From positions 7,936,001-8,000,000 of the forward strand of contig AP026547.1 in the NCBI GenBank assembly GCA_026075535.2: DNA of 64,000 nt. The letters are read 5' to 3'. This DNA is from Tricholoma matsutake. Lineage: Eukaryota; Basidiomycota; Agaricomycetes; Agaricales; Tricholomataceae. Shown one piece after another: positions 11,125 through 22,662 of this stretch (the stretch's first letter is position 1; each line of letters begins with the position of its first letter). The position numbers and the translations under genes were made by a program. Below the pieces are notes generated by a model that saw nothing but the letters and a program-made list of their open reading frames with translations, had not been told where the DNA came from and did no database searches.

Positions 11125-11631
11125 AATTGTTAGATCTGTGATGAATCACTTCTTCAGCAGACTCAAAACTTGTTCTTTGAGACCTCTCCAAATGTCTATG
11201 GGTCACATGATTTGGTAACTCAGGTACCAAACTCAGCAAAACCAGTTTGTTCATCAATTGTTCATCAAGCGCCTAAATTTGGCACTTCGGATCAATAACC
11301 CTTCCAACAGTGCCTGATCTTGGGGATAACACTAAATTTGGCTTGTAACTAAAATAGTCATCTGAATAGAGTGATGTAAATCACAACTAAACCAGATCCA
11401 ATCAGTTGTCTGGTTGCAGCTGTCCTAATGACAAGCACTGCCTCTCAATCACTGGCAGTTGCAATGTAAGGCGAGGCCTGGTGTCGGCTTATGAAAGAAA
11501 AGGTAGATTACATATATATATACAAGTACTTCCAGCTTGTGCTGAAAGGATGAGTAATTGGATGTGGTGCGGTGAAACAATGAGGTATGTGCAAGTAAGA
11601 GAAGGCACACTGATAGGGGAAGTTGTTCTTC

Positions 11632-12022
11632 TGTTGGGACAACACCCACTATCTGCTAGCTAAGACTGTGTGGGTTCTCTCTACAAGAAGGGGGTGGGAT
11701 GCATGTGCGCGATGGGGGAACTGATGGTTTTGATGCGAGGGATTATTAATAGATGAGTTTGTTGAGAAAGGTGTTTCACACCACAAGTGTAGGTGGAATA
11801 CCTAAGAGAACACAACTGTCATCCCCTAGGTGTATATTTAGGGTTTATATACTATGTTACATATATTGTACATTGTTGTTACCAATGCGCTCGTACATGC
11901 ACATACATATTGATGCGTGCAAAATAAAATTCTCATGCTATCAAAGTGTAGTGTAATTCAGCATAATTCGACATAATAAAATAAAATTTCATCTTATTAG
12001 GTAATGGGGCTGTTTCCTAACA
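11632..12022 (-). repeat. Gypsy-A 5' LTR of copy 2 and leader 11125-11631
   Basis: A 391-bp LTR in reverse orientation, ending TTTCCTAACA at 12022. The leader to the gag ATG matches 57362-57836. In the PBS two bases of the 11-mer have been lost (AGTTGTTCT instead of AGTTGTGTTCT), which would break self-priming in this copy. Confidence 0.8.
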
Positions 12023-12420
12023 CTTACCAGCACTAGCAGCAGACGATGCACAACCTGCCCCAGCCTCATGAGCAACTGCTTGTGGGGTGGAACATGGGTG
12101 GAATGACAACAATGATACCCAACAGTACCCACCCCACACCTACGAGCACCCAGCACACCACTGCCAACACCAACACCACTGCAAATGGCACCAGTACCAG
12201 CACCAGCACCACTAATGCAGGACAGGATGATGACAGGGATGAAGGGGAGACAACACCCATGGCACTAGACCCCTCTGCTATGAGCAGCTGCTCATCAGGA
12301 GGAAGGCTGGTGCATATGGGTGATGACAGGGAGAGGAGGAACAATGAGGCTTGACGATGACAGCACCCCCCACCACTGCTGTGAGCAACTGCTCACAGGG
12401 TGGATATGGGGTTATATATG
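12023..12420. repeat. Fragment related to the CACTA-like element interior
   Basis: G/A-rich sequence with three more copies of the interrupted palindrome: 12067-12084, 12280-12295 (ATGAGCAGCTGCTCAT, a perfect 16-bp palindrome) and 12380-12397 (TGTGAGCA-AC-TGCTCACA, perfect arms). The spacers resemble 1240-2390. It abuts the LTR of Gypsy-A copy 2. No ends or target duplication could be found. Confidence 0.55.
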
Positions 12421-12584
12421 TACTACACACTATAAGTTTGAAGACTACGAGGAGACACTACCAATTTTAGTGACCAGCTCATTGAAAAATTTCACAAAGT
12501 CATTTGAGGCAGAGTTTGAATGTGCTGAGCACTGCTGGAGGTAGGTAAAATGCCATTTTCCAGCTGTTTGTGTTTCAGAGCATT

Positions 12585-12704
12585 CACAGTAGCCATTTTT
12601 AGCTTCATTTTTCACATCATTTTTCAGTCATTCTTCTGCCAAACACCCAAAAGTTATCCAAAAGTGAAGCTAAAAATGAGCTAAAAATGGCTACTGTGAA
12701 CCCT
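12585..12704. repeat. Short inverted repeat, possible MITE remnant
   Basis: The sequence TTCACAGTAGCCATTTTTAGC near 12585 is repeated inverted near 12684-12704, with about 60 bp between. AACCCTAATAAT occurs directly repeated at about 12705 and 12806. The layout suggests a small foldback element. No gene is seen from 12421 to 13002. Confidence 0.45.
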
Positions 12705-13002
12705 AATAATTCTCAGTTCCATTCTTGAGAAAAATGGAATCAAAATGAAATAGAAAATGATTGAAAAATGAGTGAAAAATGAACCAAAAATGCTAACCAT
12801 GAACAACCCTAATAATGTAGCGGGAATAAAATGCCCACAAAGCTATATCAGAAGACGGAATGCGCACTTTCAACACTTCGATGAGTCTCAGGTCTCCTTT
12901 TCCCACCGCTGCTTCAGCGGCCCAGTACATACATAAGACTCAACCTGAAAAACACTACAAATGATAAGTCTCGCAAAATTTCTGAACCTGATTATAATAT
13001 AA

Positions 13003-15982
13003 TCATTTGGCATCTCGAACAGCCCAACGGGTCCAATGACGGCCGTCGTCCGCAGCTCCTGGGTTCATCGACCTTCGAAGTTCTCTCTCTACATCCGTTG
13101 CTGCTTTATAAATATCTTTCCAACCGTACGACGCTTGCAGGAGGCCATCCCAGATATCAGTCTGTGGGTCAATCGGGTTTAGAAAGTGGGATGAAAGACC
13201 CGCGCTCCAAATGTCATAAACGACAGCATTATAAGTTGGCAATGATGCATGCCTGCTCACATGAAGACTTGGAGTTTTGGCAGCAAGGGCAAAAAATATC
13301 CTGATGACGGGAACGGGGGCATCTCCCGGCTTCAGAATCCCAAGGTCGTAAGGATTCATGGATTCAAAGAGTTTTGGTTTGGGGATGTGGGAATAGTGAG
13401 AGTCGTTCTTGATCTGGTAAAGGATGAGTCCGAGGTTATCTATGGTCAATTTCGTGCCAGATTGCAGAAAGACATTGACTGCATCAATCGAGGCGTGATT
13501 ATTGGCGCACAGCACACCAGCACCTCGGGTCATTAGAAGCAAAAGGCATTCTTTATCAATGGATTTGAAGTCGTGGAGTTTGACGAAATGGTTGAAATGC
13601 ATCGTTGCCTGAGGGAAATCGCGCTGCAGGTTCTTCAATCCTGAGGCTGACGGGGATTCGCTGAACAGATGTCCGTACACGAAGGACGCAAATGCGAAGA
13701 ATCGACGTTTCGGGTGTCCATTCTTATCTGGAGGGCCAACAGCCTGATCACGAGCCACAGTCAGCAACAACAGTGCAAGAAACTCGCCGCGATCGCCTTT
13801 ATGTACGGCGAATCCCTCCAGTACAGATTTGAAAGATTTCAATGGATCAAAGGATTTTCGCGCCATGATGACATAGGCGGCTTCGGAGAGAAGTGGCTCG
13901 GAGGATGACACGGTCTCCATGCTCTCGAAGGCAGCTTCAATCTTAAGGCAGATTCGCATATGTCCTTCCACCTGCTTCCTCTCTGCGGTTTGAGAGATGT
14001 AGGTCGTCGAATTGAATTGGATAGGCAAGCGTTGAGATAGGCAAGCAAGCATCTGGTCTTGAGTGAGATCTCGTGTGCTGGGGTCTGCGTTAAGGAGCTT
14101 TCCGACAGCAAACGTCACGATGTCTTCTTGAATGCTGCGATCCCCAGCATCGTAACGTGACCCGAATCTTAAGGCATGTCCGCATCAGCATGATTAATGT
14201 TACGGAAATGAGAGATGCAATTATACTTACAAGGGGCGAGCCATATAAACAATATGCGAATCAGCGGTAACGCGCTCCAAATTCCAATGGCCGTCCAGGG
14301 CTACTTTCTTCGCTAACGTGTCAAAGCCGAGGTCTGTGAATGGTTGGATTGATATCAAATCACCGATGATGATTCTTTTCGAGGTATCTTCATCTGGTGA
14401 TATGAACTGTGACAGCTTGCCCGTCGTAGACAGAAACAGGGCGAACAATGGGAAGCGATGCAAAGCACGAAACACATGTCTCAGAATGCTGAAGTTTGAC
14501 CATGTAGCGTAGCCAGTTTCTTCTCGATTGGTCAAAGTATGGGCCTCATCGAAAGCCAGAAGGATGAGAGGATAGTCGTCCTCTGTTTTCCCGGAAACCT
14601 GGCCCGCCTTCGACATTGCCTTTTTCTTCACCGGTGATGATGACGATTTCTGTTTCCTAGCCTTCAAACATTCAACGAGTTTGTGGCAGGAGGCAGCGGG
14701 GGAGAAGTTATAATCTGGGATGTCCTTTGATTTCGGGGGCGATGTGTAACCTGGTCCTCTGTCGCTTCCTGGGTGAGGAACCTTGTGGGACACTTTTATT
14801 CGACGGATGTATCCCAGCTAAAGGAGACATACATCTTCTGCCATAAGTTTTTCTTCCGCAATTCGAACCACCTGTTGATAAAATCGTCTCCTAAACTCGT
14901 TATGCTCTTTCATTGTTTGGCCCGCCGTCATAAGGATTCTGAATTCACGAGCCACCTTCTCAATTCCCCACTGCGAATCGAACTCCGTTTCCAATGTATA
15001 GTTGGTATGCTGAAACAAAGCGTCGATAAAACAGCAAGCCCGGCGATACGATTCGTCCTCTGTGCGTTTCGTGGTCAAAAAGTTTCCAACCTCGTGGTCA
15101 GCAGGAGGGTAGCCTGGAAAGATGCGGGTGTATGTATTATTGGTCAATGCGAAACTAACGATGACGCAAAAAAAAAATACCAGTAGAACGTGCATCCCTG
15201 AGGTTAATCGGTATGGAAAAGTGTTCTTTCCCAAGTTCATCAACTGTTCTTGACTTGCCCATACCGGACGATTGAACAACAGAACAAAAGTGCGCATAAA
15301 TCCTGTTACTGTTGGGATCATAGTGGTTCCGGATATGTGTCCATAAGGCTTCCGCCGCTTGGCCATCGTATGTGCGTTCCCAAGAGTCCTTGGTGGCTGA
15401 GCGGCCCAGTCAGTAATGAACAGGGGGTAAATTTTCAATAGGAGTACCTTTTTCCTGTTCATGAGATAGCTCAAACTTGGGGGCTATGTTCGGCATCCTT
15501 GGAATTTTGAGTTCCGCTGGGGTCACGATTAAATGCGATCGGATTATCTGATAATCCGAAATGTACGTACGACGCGCAAGCAGGTCAATCCAATCGTTCT
15601 TTTTAACACCATTCCGCACGCCAACCTTCCACTGCTCCAACTCGTCTTCGTTGAAACTCTTCACAATGTCATCTGCGCGCTCAAGGTCAGGATTCGCGAT
15701 AACGCTGCCTTTCATGTTTGTGGACGCTAATTCCAGCGTGAGGTGCATCAAAATGTCCGAGAGCAAATCCCTCCACAGAGAGTCGTCAACTTCGGCTTTC
15801 TCGACCATATTTCGCCACTCCTTCCTATCCGACTTTAGCTTCATGTTGAAGCAGAGCGTACTCAGTTGGGCATCCGGCAGAAGAATTTTGACGCGTTTGT
15901 CGGCGAAAGAGGAGGCGGGAGGAGAAGCAGGAGGGCGTTTTGAACTAGAGGCTGGAGGGGATGTGAGCGGGTCGACATTCAT
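13003..15982 (-). pseudogene. P-loop NTPase with C-terminal nuclease-like domain, Crinkler-like family
   Basis: Four exons with GT-AG introns: 15982-15448, 15396-15181, 15113-14231 and 14167-13003 (introns of 51, 67 and 63 bp). All junctions keep phase and give 933 codons. ATG at 15982 is the first in frame. A Walker A motif SSGMGKSR lies at about residues 221-228 and a Walker B motif LLAFDEAH at about 435-442. The C-terminal part has GDRGEF (E about 673), ASID (D about 773) and QIKND (Q-x-K about 796-798), arranged like a PD-(D/E)xK nuclease core. Fungal Crinkler-type proteins combine such an NTPase with such a nuclease, so that is the inferred class; the target is unknown. An in-frame TAG at 14820-14818 (codon 349) interrupts the frame. 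It is a likely CAG-to-TAG change, because the frame is open on both sides. This is the most gene-like host locus in the window. Confidence 0.7.
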
Positions 15983-16379
15983 CAGAGTCAGGGTCAAGAG
16001 TCAGTCAACTAGCACAGCCACAGCGATGACGTTCTCATTGACGTTTTTTAGGCACGTGATTCGACCCAACGACCGCTGATCCACAACCAACAACCACGGG
16101 GCTCTTAAACTCGTACTACCATATACGAAGTACGGTGGCGCTGATACTCTGCGTCGCCGGACGTCTCTCTACCACCAAACAGAGATGTCTTTCAACCTTG
16201 AATGCACCAATGTGCTCTAATAGCCACCTTGGCAGCCCCCATTTCACCATAAGCCTCTCCAGAATCTCGAGAGTTGCCCAGCCACTCGTTAACTGAGCCA
16301 AGAGTACAAACACTCCCCCCAACAGTGACAAACCTTTGAACAAAGGGATAAGTGCCACCCCCTGACATAGCTGGCCCTA
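15983..16379. other. Intergenic: promoter side of the NTPase gene and start of LINE-1
   Basis: No gene. The first part is the 5' flank of the minus-strand NTPase gene and contains GCACGTGAT near 16052. A sharp LINE-1 5' end could not be fixed; sequence resembling its untranslated leader begins around 16130. Confidence 0.35.
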
Positions 16380-17513
16380 ATGTGCATGCGCCCAAGAAAC
16401 GCCACAATCAACACACTCCAATGCTCAAAGGGATCACCCCCGTCTTTAGCACCACAACATGCGTTCTCGGCATCTGACGACCCAGTGACCACATCTCGTA
16501 CAAAAACTCCCCAGTCCACAACTGTGGCCCCCAGCCTTTTCCTTCTATCTGCAACAATCTCCACAACCCTTCACATGAGCTTTCCCATGCCTCCCTCCAA
16601 GTTTATGAACACCGACTCTGGCCCCAATAAACGTGGCTGTTCTGGAAGCCACTCGGATGCCCATGTTGAGAAAGCAGCCAAAGACAAACAGGGTGCCTCG
16701 GCCTCCTCGACAGCTGATAGCCACTCGGCTAGCAAACTGAGTGCTGCCCCTCAGGTATGTCGTCGTCTTGCACTTCCAAAGTCTCTTCTCTGACCCCACC
16801 AAAGGACTCCTCCTCATTCCCCCCTGCGAGGATTCCCTGAACAATTGAATGCCAGCCTCCCCATACCCATCCCCCCTTTACCTTACAGGGCAAAATATGT
16901 AATGGCACCATGACACTCGATAATGGTCTCTGGATCACTGCCCCCCCCTCCAATGGCTTCCCCACACCACAAATCTGCTGCCCTGTCTGGCACAATGTGT
17001 CAGATGAGCTAGTCTTCCACTGGTCTCCCAAACCTGGCCCGAAACTCTGGGCTCACCCATGGCACGCTCACTATGAGGAAAACGCCCAGGGCATTGTAGG
17101 GAGGATCCTCTCTCTTATTTCCAAGATTATTGCTCCTCAATCCTCCAAAGACGTAATCGTTAGCCCCCCCATCAAACAAGTTTGACAATGGGGAATGTCT
17201 CGCCTCCCCCTGGTACTTCTTTGTTACAGGCCTCTCCCAGGACATCGTCGACGCTCTCACCCAGCTTGCAGTCTGCTCAACCGCTGAGCTCACCATCTTC
17301 TTCACCCCCTTCCAACAAGTCCTACCCTCTTACATCTGCACCGTCGAAAACCTAACTTACCCGAATGCTCCCAAGAGCAACCCGCTGGTTGCAGCCCTCG
17401 TTCGCTCCACAATAACCTCAAACCCAGACATCTCCTCTTTTATTCACAGCAGGCTCATGAGCACACTGCTCCTCCCAGAATTACCCCAAGGGATTCAGGA
17501 ACAAACTCCTTAG
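16380..17513 (+). pseudogene. LINE-1 ORF1-like protein
   Basis: Open stretches in three frames (16380-16793, 16910-17185, then to 17513) join into one degraded protein. The N-terminus is low-complexity and S/A/P-rich. The C-terminal part includes MTLDNGLWITAPPSNGFPTP, VTGLSQDIVDALTQL and STAELTIFFTPFQQVLPS, a fold-like pattern seen in basidiomycete LINE ORF1 proteins. ORF1 products bind the element RNA. There are at least two frameshifts, near 16755 and 17185. No CCHC knuckle is seen. Confidence 0.5.
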
Positions 17514-17626
17514 CCCCACAAGCTAATAACAGACCACATCGGTCTAGACGATGCAGACACTGTCTGTCCCAACTCCCTCACCAGGAGCAACCTCCCCAGA
17601 CATTCCACAAAAGGACAAAAGCTTCA

Positions 17627-20600
17627 CTAAAATTAGCCTCGCTAAATATGAGAGGATGCTGGCATGGCAGCATTGACAAATGGAATCATGTTAACCAACT
17701 TGTCTGAACAGAGAAAATTGGTATTCTAGCCCTCCAAGAAACTCATCTCACCCCCGTTGCAGAAATGAGCCTTAATAATTTATTCAAACAAAAACTTCAC
17801 ATCATTTCTTCCATTGATCCACAACACACCATCTCTGGTGGAGTCGCAATTGTGCTAAACAAAAATATTGCTAATGTCCACAACATTAAGAAAAATGTAC
17901 TCATCCCAGGCCATGCCATGCTAGTATCAGTCCCATGGCACCGAAACACGGAGATTCACATCTTAGTTATTTATGCCCCCAATTCTGTGAATGAGAACCA
18001 ACAATTCTGGTCTGACATTGTGTCAAAACTGAGAGATCCTCTAATTCCTCCCCCAGATATTTTGCTAGGTGACTTCAATTTTGTAGAAGATGCCCTTGAC
18101 AGGCTCCCCTCCAGATGTGACAGTGAAAATATAACAGACTCCTTCTCGGTGCTCAAATCAAACCTTGACCTCCATGATGGCTGGCATCAAGCAAACCCTG
18201 ACAATATTACCTTCACCTATTCCCAATCCCCTGCACAAGGTGGTAGCAGCTCCCAAATCGACAGAATCTATCTGCATAATGCCCTAATACCATTCAGCAA
18301 TGACTGGGACATTTCAGCCCCAGGAATCATGACAGACCACCAGCTAATATCAGCAAGAATCTCTGATAACCGCATGCCTGATATAGGGAAAGGTAGATGG
18401 ACACTCCCACTTTTCATTCTGAAAGACAAAAACTTAACAAGAGAAATGATATCCCTTGGTGTAGACTTACACAAATCTCTAGAAGAAAATACTAACAACC
18501 GCACAGCATTGGAAAACCCCCAAACTATTTTCAAAGACTTTAAGGATAAAGCCCATACTACTTGTAAAGCCTTTGCCAAAAAGGCGATTCCCCAAGTGAA
18601 AATTGAGATCCAGAAAATACATGATAAGATGAAAAGCTCCCTAAGAGACCCATCTCTTGACACAGAAGAAAAATGTCTATTACATGCCACTCTGCAAGAG
18701 AGGATAAACCAGGAAGAGCGCAACCTCCACCAATCTGTATGGGATAATTTAGCAGCCAAAATGCAATACGAGGATGAAAATGCTGCCAGCAAATTTTGGG
18801 CTTGTAGTGTAAAAGAAAAAAAAACCAAGAGACACCATTCTTGAATTTCAAACCCTAAACTCCCCAGACAACCAACCTATATATGAGGCACAATCTAAAA
18901 AAATGGCCAACCTAGCAAAAACTTTCTATGAAAATCTCCAATCAGCTGACCTAGCAGAGGAGCCCCAGTGCACTGCTGCAACTGAGGAAATCCTTAGTAA
19001 TGTTAATGCAAGACTGACAACTGTCCAGCATGACTACCTTAACCAGCCAATCACCAGCTGGTGATGAAATTGCAATGGTCCTGAAAATGCTACCAAACAA
19101 TAAAGCAACAGGTATTGATGGCCTCCCATATGAATTCTGGAAATGGCTAAATGAAACTGCAAAAACCTGCACAGATGAACAAGAAACAAATCCCCTTGAC
19201 ATTATTAAGTGCCTCACTATTGTCTTCAATGACATTGAAATCCACGGAGTTGATCCTGAATCTGGATTTTCAGATGGGTGGCTATGTCCATTATACAAAA
19301 AGAAAGACTGCCACAAAATTGAGAATTATCGCCCCATAACCCTCCTAAATGGAGACTACAAAATCTTCACCAAGATCTTATCCTTACGACTAGCCAAAAC
19401 TGCACCCAATGTAATTCATCCAAACCAAGCAGGTTTCATACAAGGCCGAAGCATTACAGACCAAATAAGACTTACACAGATGATTCTTAACTATGCTGAA
19501 GTAGAGAACCTCAATGGGGCAATTATAGCACTTGACCAAGAAAAAGCCTACGACAAGGTTGCACATGACTATGTGTGGAAAGTCCTATCCCACTGTAACT
19601 TCCCCCCTCATTTCATAAACACCGTCCAAACCTTATATGCCCATGCTGAAACAGTAGTAATCATCAATGGAATTCGAAGCTCCCCTTTCCGAGTTACTAG
19701 AGGAGTAAGACAAGGAGACCCACTATCATGCCTCCTCTTCAACCTTGCAATTGAACCCCTAGCAGAAGCATTATGTAAATCTAATCTCCAAGGCTTGCAA
19801 GCCCCAGGCATGGAATACCACACTGTAGTTTCCATGTTTGCAGATGACACCACTGTCTATCTGACAAAAGATGATGACTACACCTCCCTCCAATCCATTT
19901 TACATAAATGGTGTACTGCATCCGGTGCCAAGTTCAATACAACTAAGATGGAAATAATCCCAATTGGCTCACATGACTACCATGAAAACTTATACAACAC
20001 ACACATACTTAATCCCAACCATCCTCCCCTACCAGCAAACCTCCAAATTGCAAAAGATGGCACTGCCATAAGAATCCTAGGTGTCTGGCTAGGAAATAAT
20101 GTAGATGAAAATACCATCTGGTCCCCAATCCTAGAAAAGATTGACGAATGTTTAGGAAGATGGGAAAAAAACCACCCATCAGTTGATGGGAGAAAAACTA
20201 TAATACAATGGACAATCGGCAGCATGACCCAATACCTTATGAAAGCACAAGGTACGCCGAAAATTATTGAACAAAAACTTGAATGGAAAATCAAAGCTTT
20301 TATCTGGGACAGTGAAGGAAAACCTCCCATCAGCATTGAGACAATGTATGCTCTTATACACAAAGGAGGGAAACAAGTCCTCAATTTAGCACAGTGCAAT
20401 GATGCCATAGAACTCACCTGGCTATGCGATCTCCTAGCTCTGACAGCTAAACACCCACCTTGGGCCTTTTTTGCACATGCCCTGTTTAACCACTTTGCTC
20501 AGAAATCTCCCATTGTCCGTGAAGAAGCAAGGGTAAATGTTTTTGCACAAACCTGGACACCACGACTCTGCAGCTTGCCCCAGTCACTCCAACAAATCAC

Positions 20601-22459
20601 CAAAGCTGCAAGAAAATACAACCTAAACCTTGAAGCCCTATCCTATGCAAGCGATACACTAGACGCATTCCCTGTTTGGTTTCACATCAGAGCTGATGAG
20701 ATAATAAGTAAACAAAACAATACCTATGCTGCTAATTGCCTTCGCACACATCATAAAGTTACAACAGTGGAACAGCTACAAAAAATTGCCAACCGTGATA
20801 TGTCTGGTCATGCAGACTCACAATTCTGCAACTGTCCAAATTGCATAGAAGATGGGATACACCTTGGATGTGCTCACCCCAACAATTGCTGGAAACATGC
20901 CATACAAATTCTAAATCACCTCCACCCAAAATGGAACCCAGACCACCCTCTGAATAGAGACACCTTGGCTCCACCTGAAAACCCCTCTCCCGACCTGCTA
21001 ACAGAAGCAATGAAGAAAAAATCTGAGCTTACATTCTTTGCATACTCAACCTCATGTGGCCCCTATGAAGACAGCTTCCATATCTTCTCTTCACCACCCC
21101 TGATGCACCCAATGCCAGCATATCCAATAGCCCCCCCCCCAGGGTATTGCTCCTGACCCCCAACAACCTGCCTCTCTCCTTATCTCAGCAGGTTGCAGCT
21201 GTATAAACCAAGATGGCGACTATGAAAATGGTGGAGGTTTCCTCCTACAAATGCAAGATGAATATCAAGGCTCCATCAAAATGCCAGAAAACATGACATC
21301 CCCATCCTGTGGTGAATTAGGTGCTCTAATATGTGCTCTCCGATCAACCCCTCCACATCTCCCACTAAAAATATACATACAGCAAAAAACAATCCTATCA
21401 GAGATTACCATTAACCTCGCAAGAAATGAGGACTCTGATTGGGCACACACCAACAACAAGAACCTTTACAAATCCCTTGTCTCCAACCTCTGCCAACGAT
21501 CAGCCCCAACCAAGCTCCAACAATGGTCTACAATGACCCCAGCAGATGGAAAAGCAACTGCCCAACACCTTGCAAAAGCTGCACTTGAGAAGCCACAATG
21601 CAATGAAATTGACATTAGTACTGACCATAAATGGACCTTGGCAGGGATGAAACTAAAGAATGGCACCCAATGCTCCCTATACCAAGGTATCACCAAATGG
21701 AAACTAGCAAACAAGCCTAGATGACAAACAGAGATACAACTGGCAACTATGACTTATGCTGTCCAAGATCTAACAGGTGAAACACCAACACCTGATAAAA
21801 TATGGTCAGCAATCCGTAAATGTGACCTCTCAAAACAGATCAGAAACTACCTCTGGAAAAGTTTACATAACGCCTATAAAATAGGCAGTTTTTGGAGTAG
21901 AATCCCTAACATGGAACACCATGACAGATGCATACTATGTGGAGAGTCTGAATCAATGGAACACATCACCATTGAATGTCCCAATTCAAATGCCATCTGG
22001 AGTTTAGCAAAAAACCTATGGTTAAGACGTGAAGAATCCTGGCCAGAAATATGGTTCAGAACCATCCTAGGTTGTGTACTAGCAGACTTCAAAAGTGAAA
22101 AGGGCAAGAAGCTCCATGGCAAGAACCACCTTTTTGAGATCCTCGTAACTGAGTCAGCACACCTGATATGGAAGCTATGATGTGAAAAAGTCATTAAATT
22201 TGAAGGGGTTCCAGACAAGTTCCACTCACCAGACGAGATCCACAATAGATGGGTAGCACAAGTAAACTGACAACTACACTTAGACATCCTGTCCACAAAC
22301 AGGAAGCTGCAAGACAGAAGTGCTCTGACACAGGGAATTGTACTCCAAACCTGGAGTGGAGTCCTAAAGGATGAAGACAGTCTGCTGAATAACTGGATCT
22401 GGCAGCAAGGGGTTTTAGTTGGTATTTCATCTCGCTGCCCTCTGGGGCGGAATAGATAA
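17627..22459 (+). pseudogene. LINE-1 ORF2: endonuclease, RT, RNase H, zinc finger
   Basis: Endonuclease (17627-18400): NMRGC, LQETH, GDFN, SQIDRI and TDHQLI mark the catalytic residues. RT (19080-19900): NKATGIDGLPYEFWK, NQAGFIQGRSITDQI, DQEKAYDKVAHDYVW, GVRQGDPLSCLLFNL and the catalytic FADDTTVY, intact. RNase H (21185-21720): SAGCSCINQDGDYENGGGF and CGELGALICAL. The zinc-finger tail (21930-21990) has CILCGESESMEHITIEC. Breaks: an in-frame TGA near 17704, a frameshift in an A run at about 18825, another near 19060, breaks around 21150-21185 and after 21720, then TGA at 22178 and 22268. The product would nick DNA and copy the RNA at the nick. Confidence 0.8.
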
Positions 22460-22662
22460 TAGTTTAGGGCCATGGCCCTATCCTATAATCTTTGAGATGG
22501 CGAGTCAAACAGTGACCCCACTGTCTCCACTCAGTTTTTGGGCTTGTACATGGTTCTTCCCAGTTCAAAAAGATATGTAGCTATGTTATTATATAGTATA
22601 GTTACATCAAAATACAGTGATATATGTCCAGAATAGTGCCTAGAAATGATTACATTCTAATG

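Larger units (their letters stand above)
7980..12022 (-). mobile_element. Gypsy-A copy 2, rearranged
   Basis: Reading the minus strand from the right: LTR (12022-11632), leader (11631-11125), gag (11124-10052), protease start (10051-9795), an RT piece (9794-9381), then a protease-to-RT piece in the opposite orientation (8485-9380), then a second gag start (8484 to about 7980). Homology is to 56960-60507 of copy 3. Orientation switches occur near 9380 and 8484, and a deletion junction lies near 9794, with only one or a few shared bases at the joints. No second LTR is present on the left. The copy is dead. Confidence 0.8.
16130..22570 (+). mobile_element. LINE-1: non-LTR retrotransposon
   Basis: A roughly 6.4-kb unit with an ORF1-like part, then endonuclease, reverse transcriptase, RNase H and a zinc-finger tail in the order typical of fungal Tad/L1-type LINEs. 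The 3' end lies near 22570, with a short A run (CAAAAA) after an untranslated tail. The 5' border is approximate and no target duplication was found. Several frameshifts and stops make this copy inactive. Confidence 0.8.

Noticed and set aside
18268..18828. Long minus-strand ORF of 186 codons
   Set aside because: It is the shadow of the LINE-1 endonuclease reading frame, whose motifs are clear on the plus strand.
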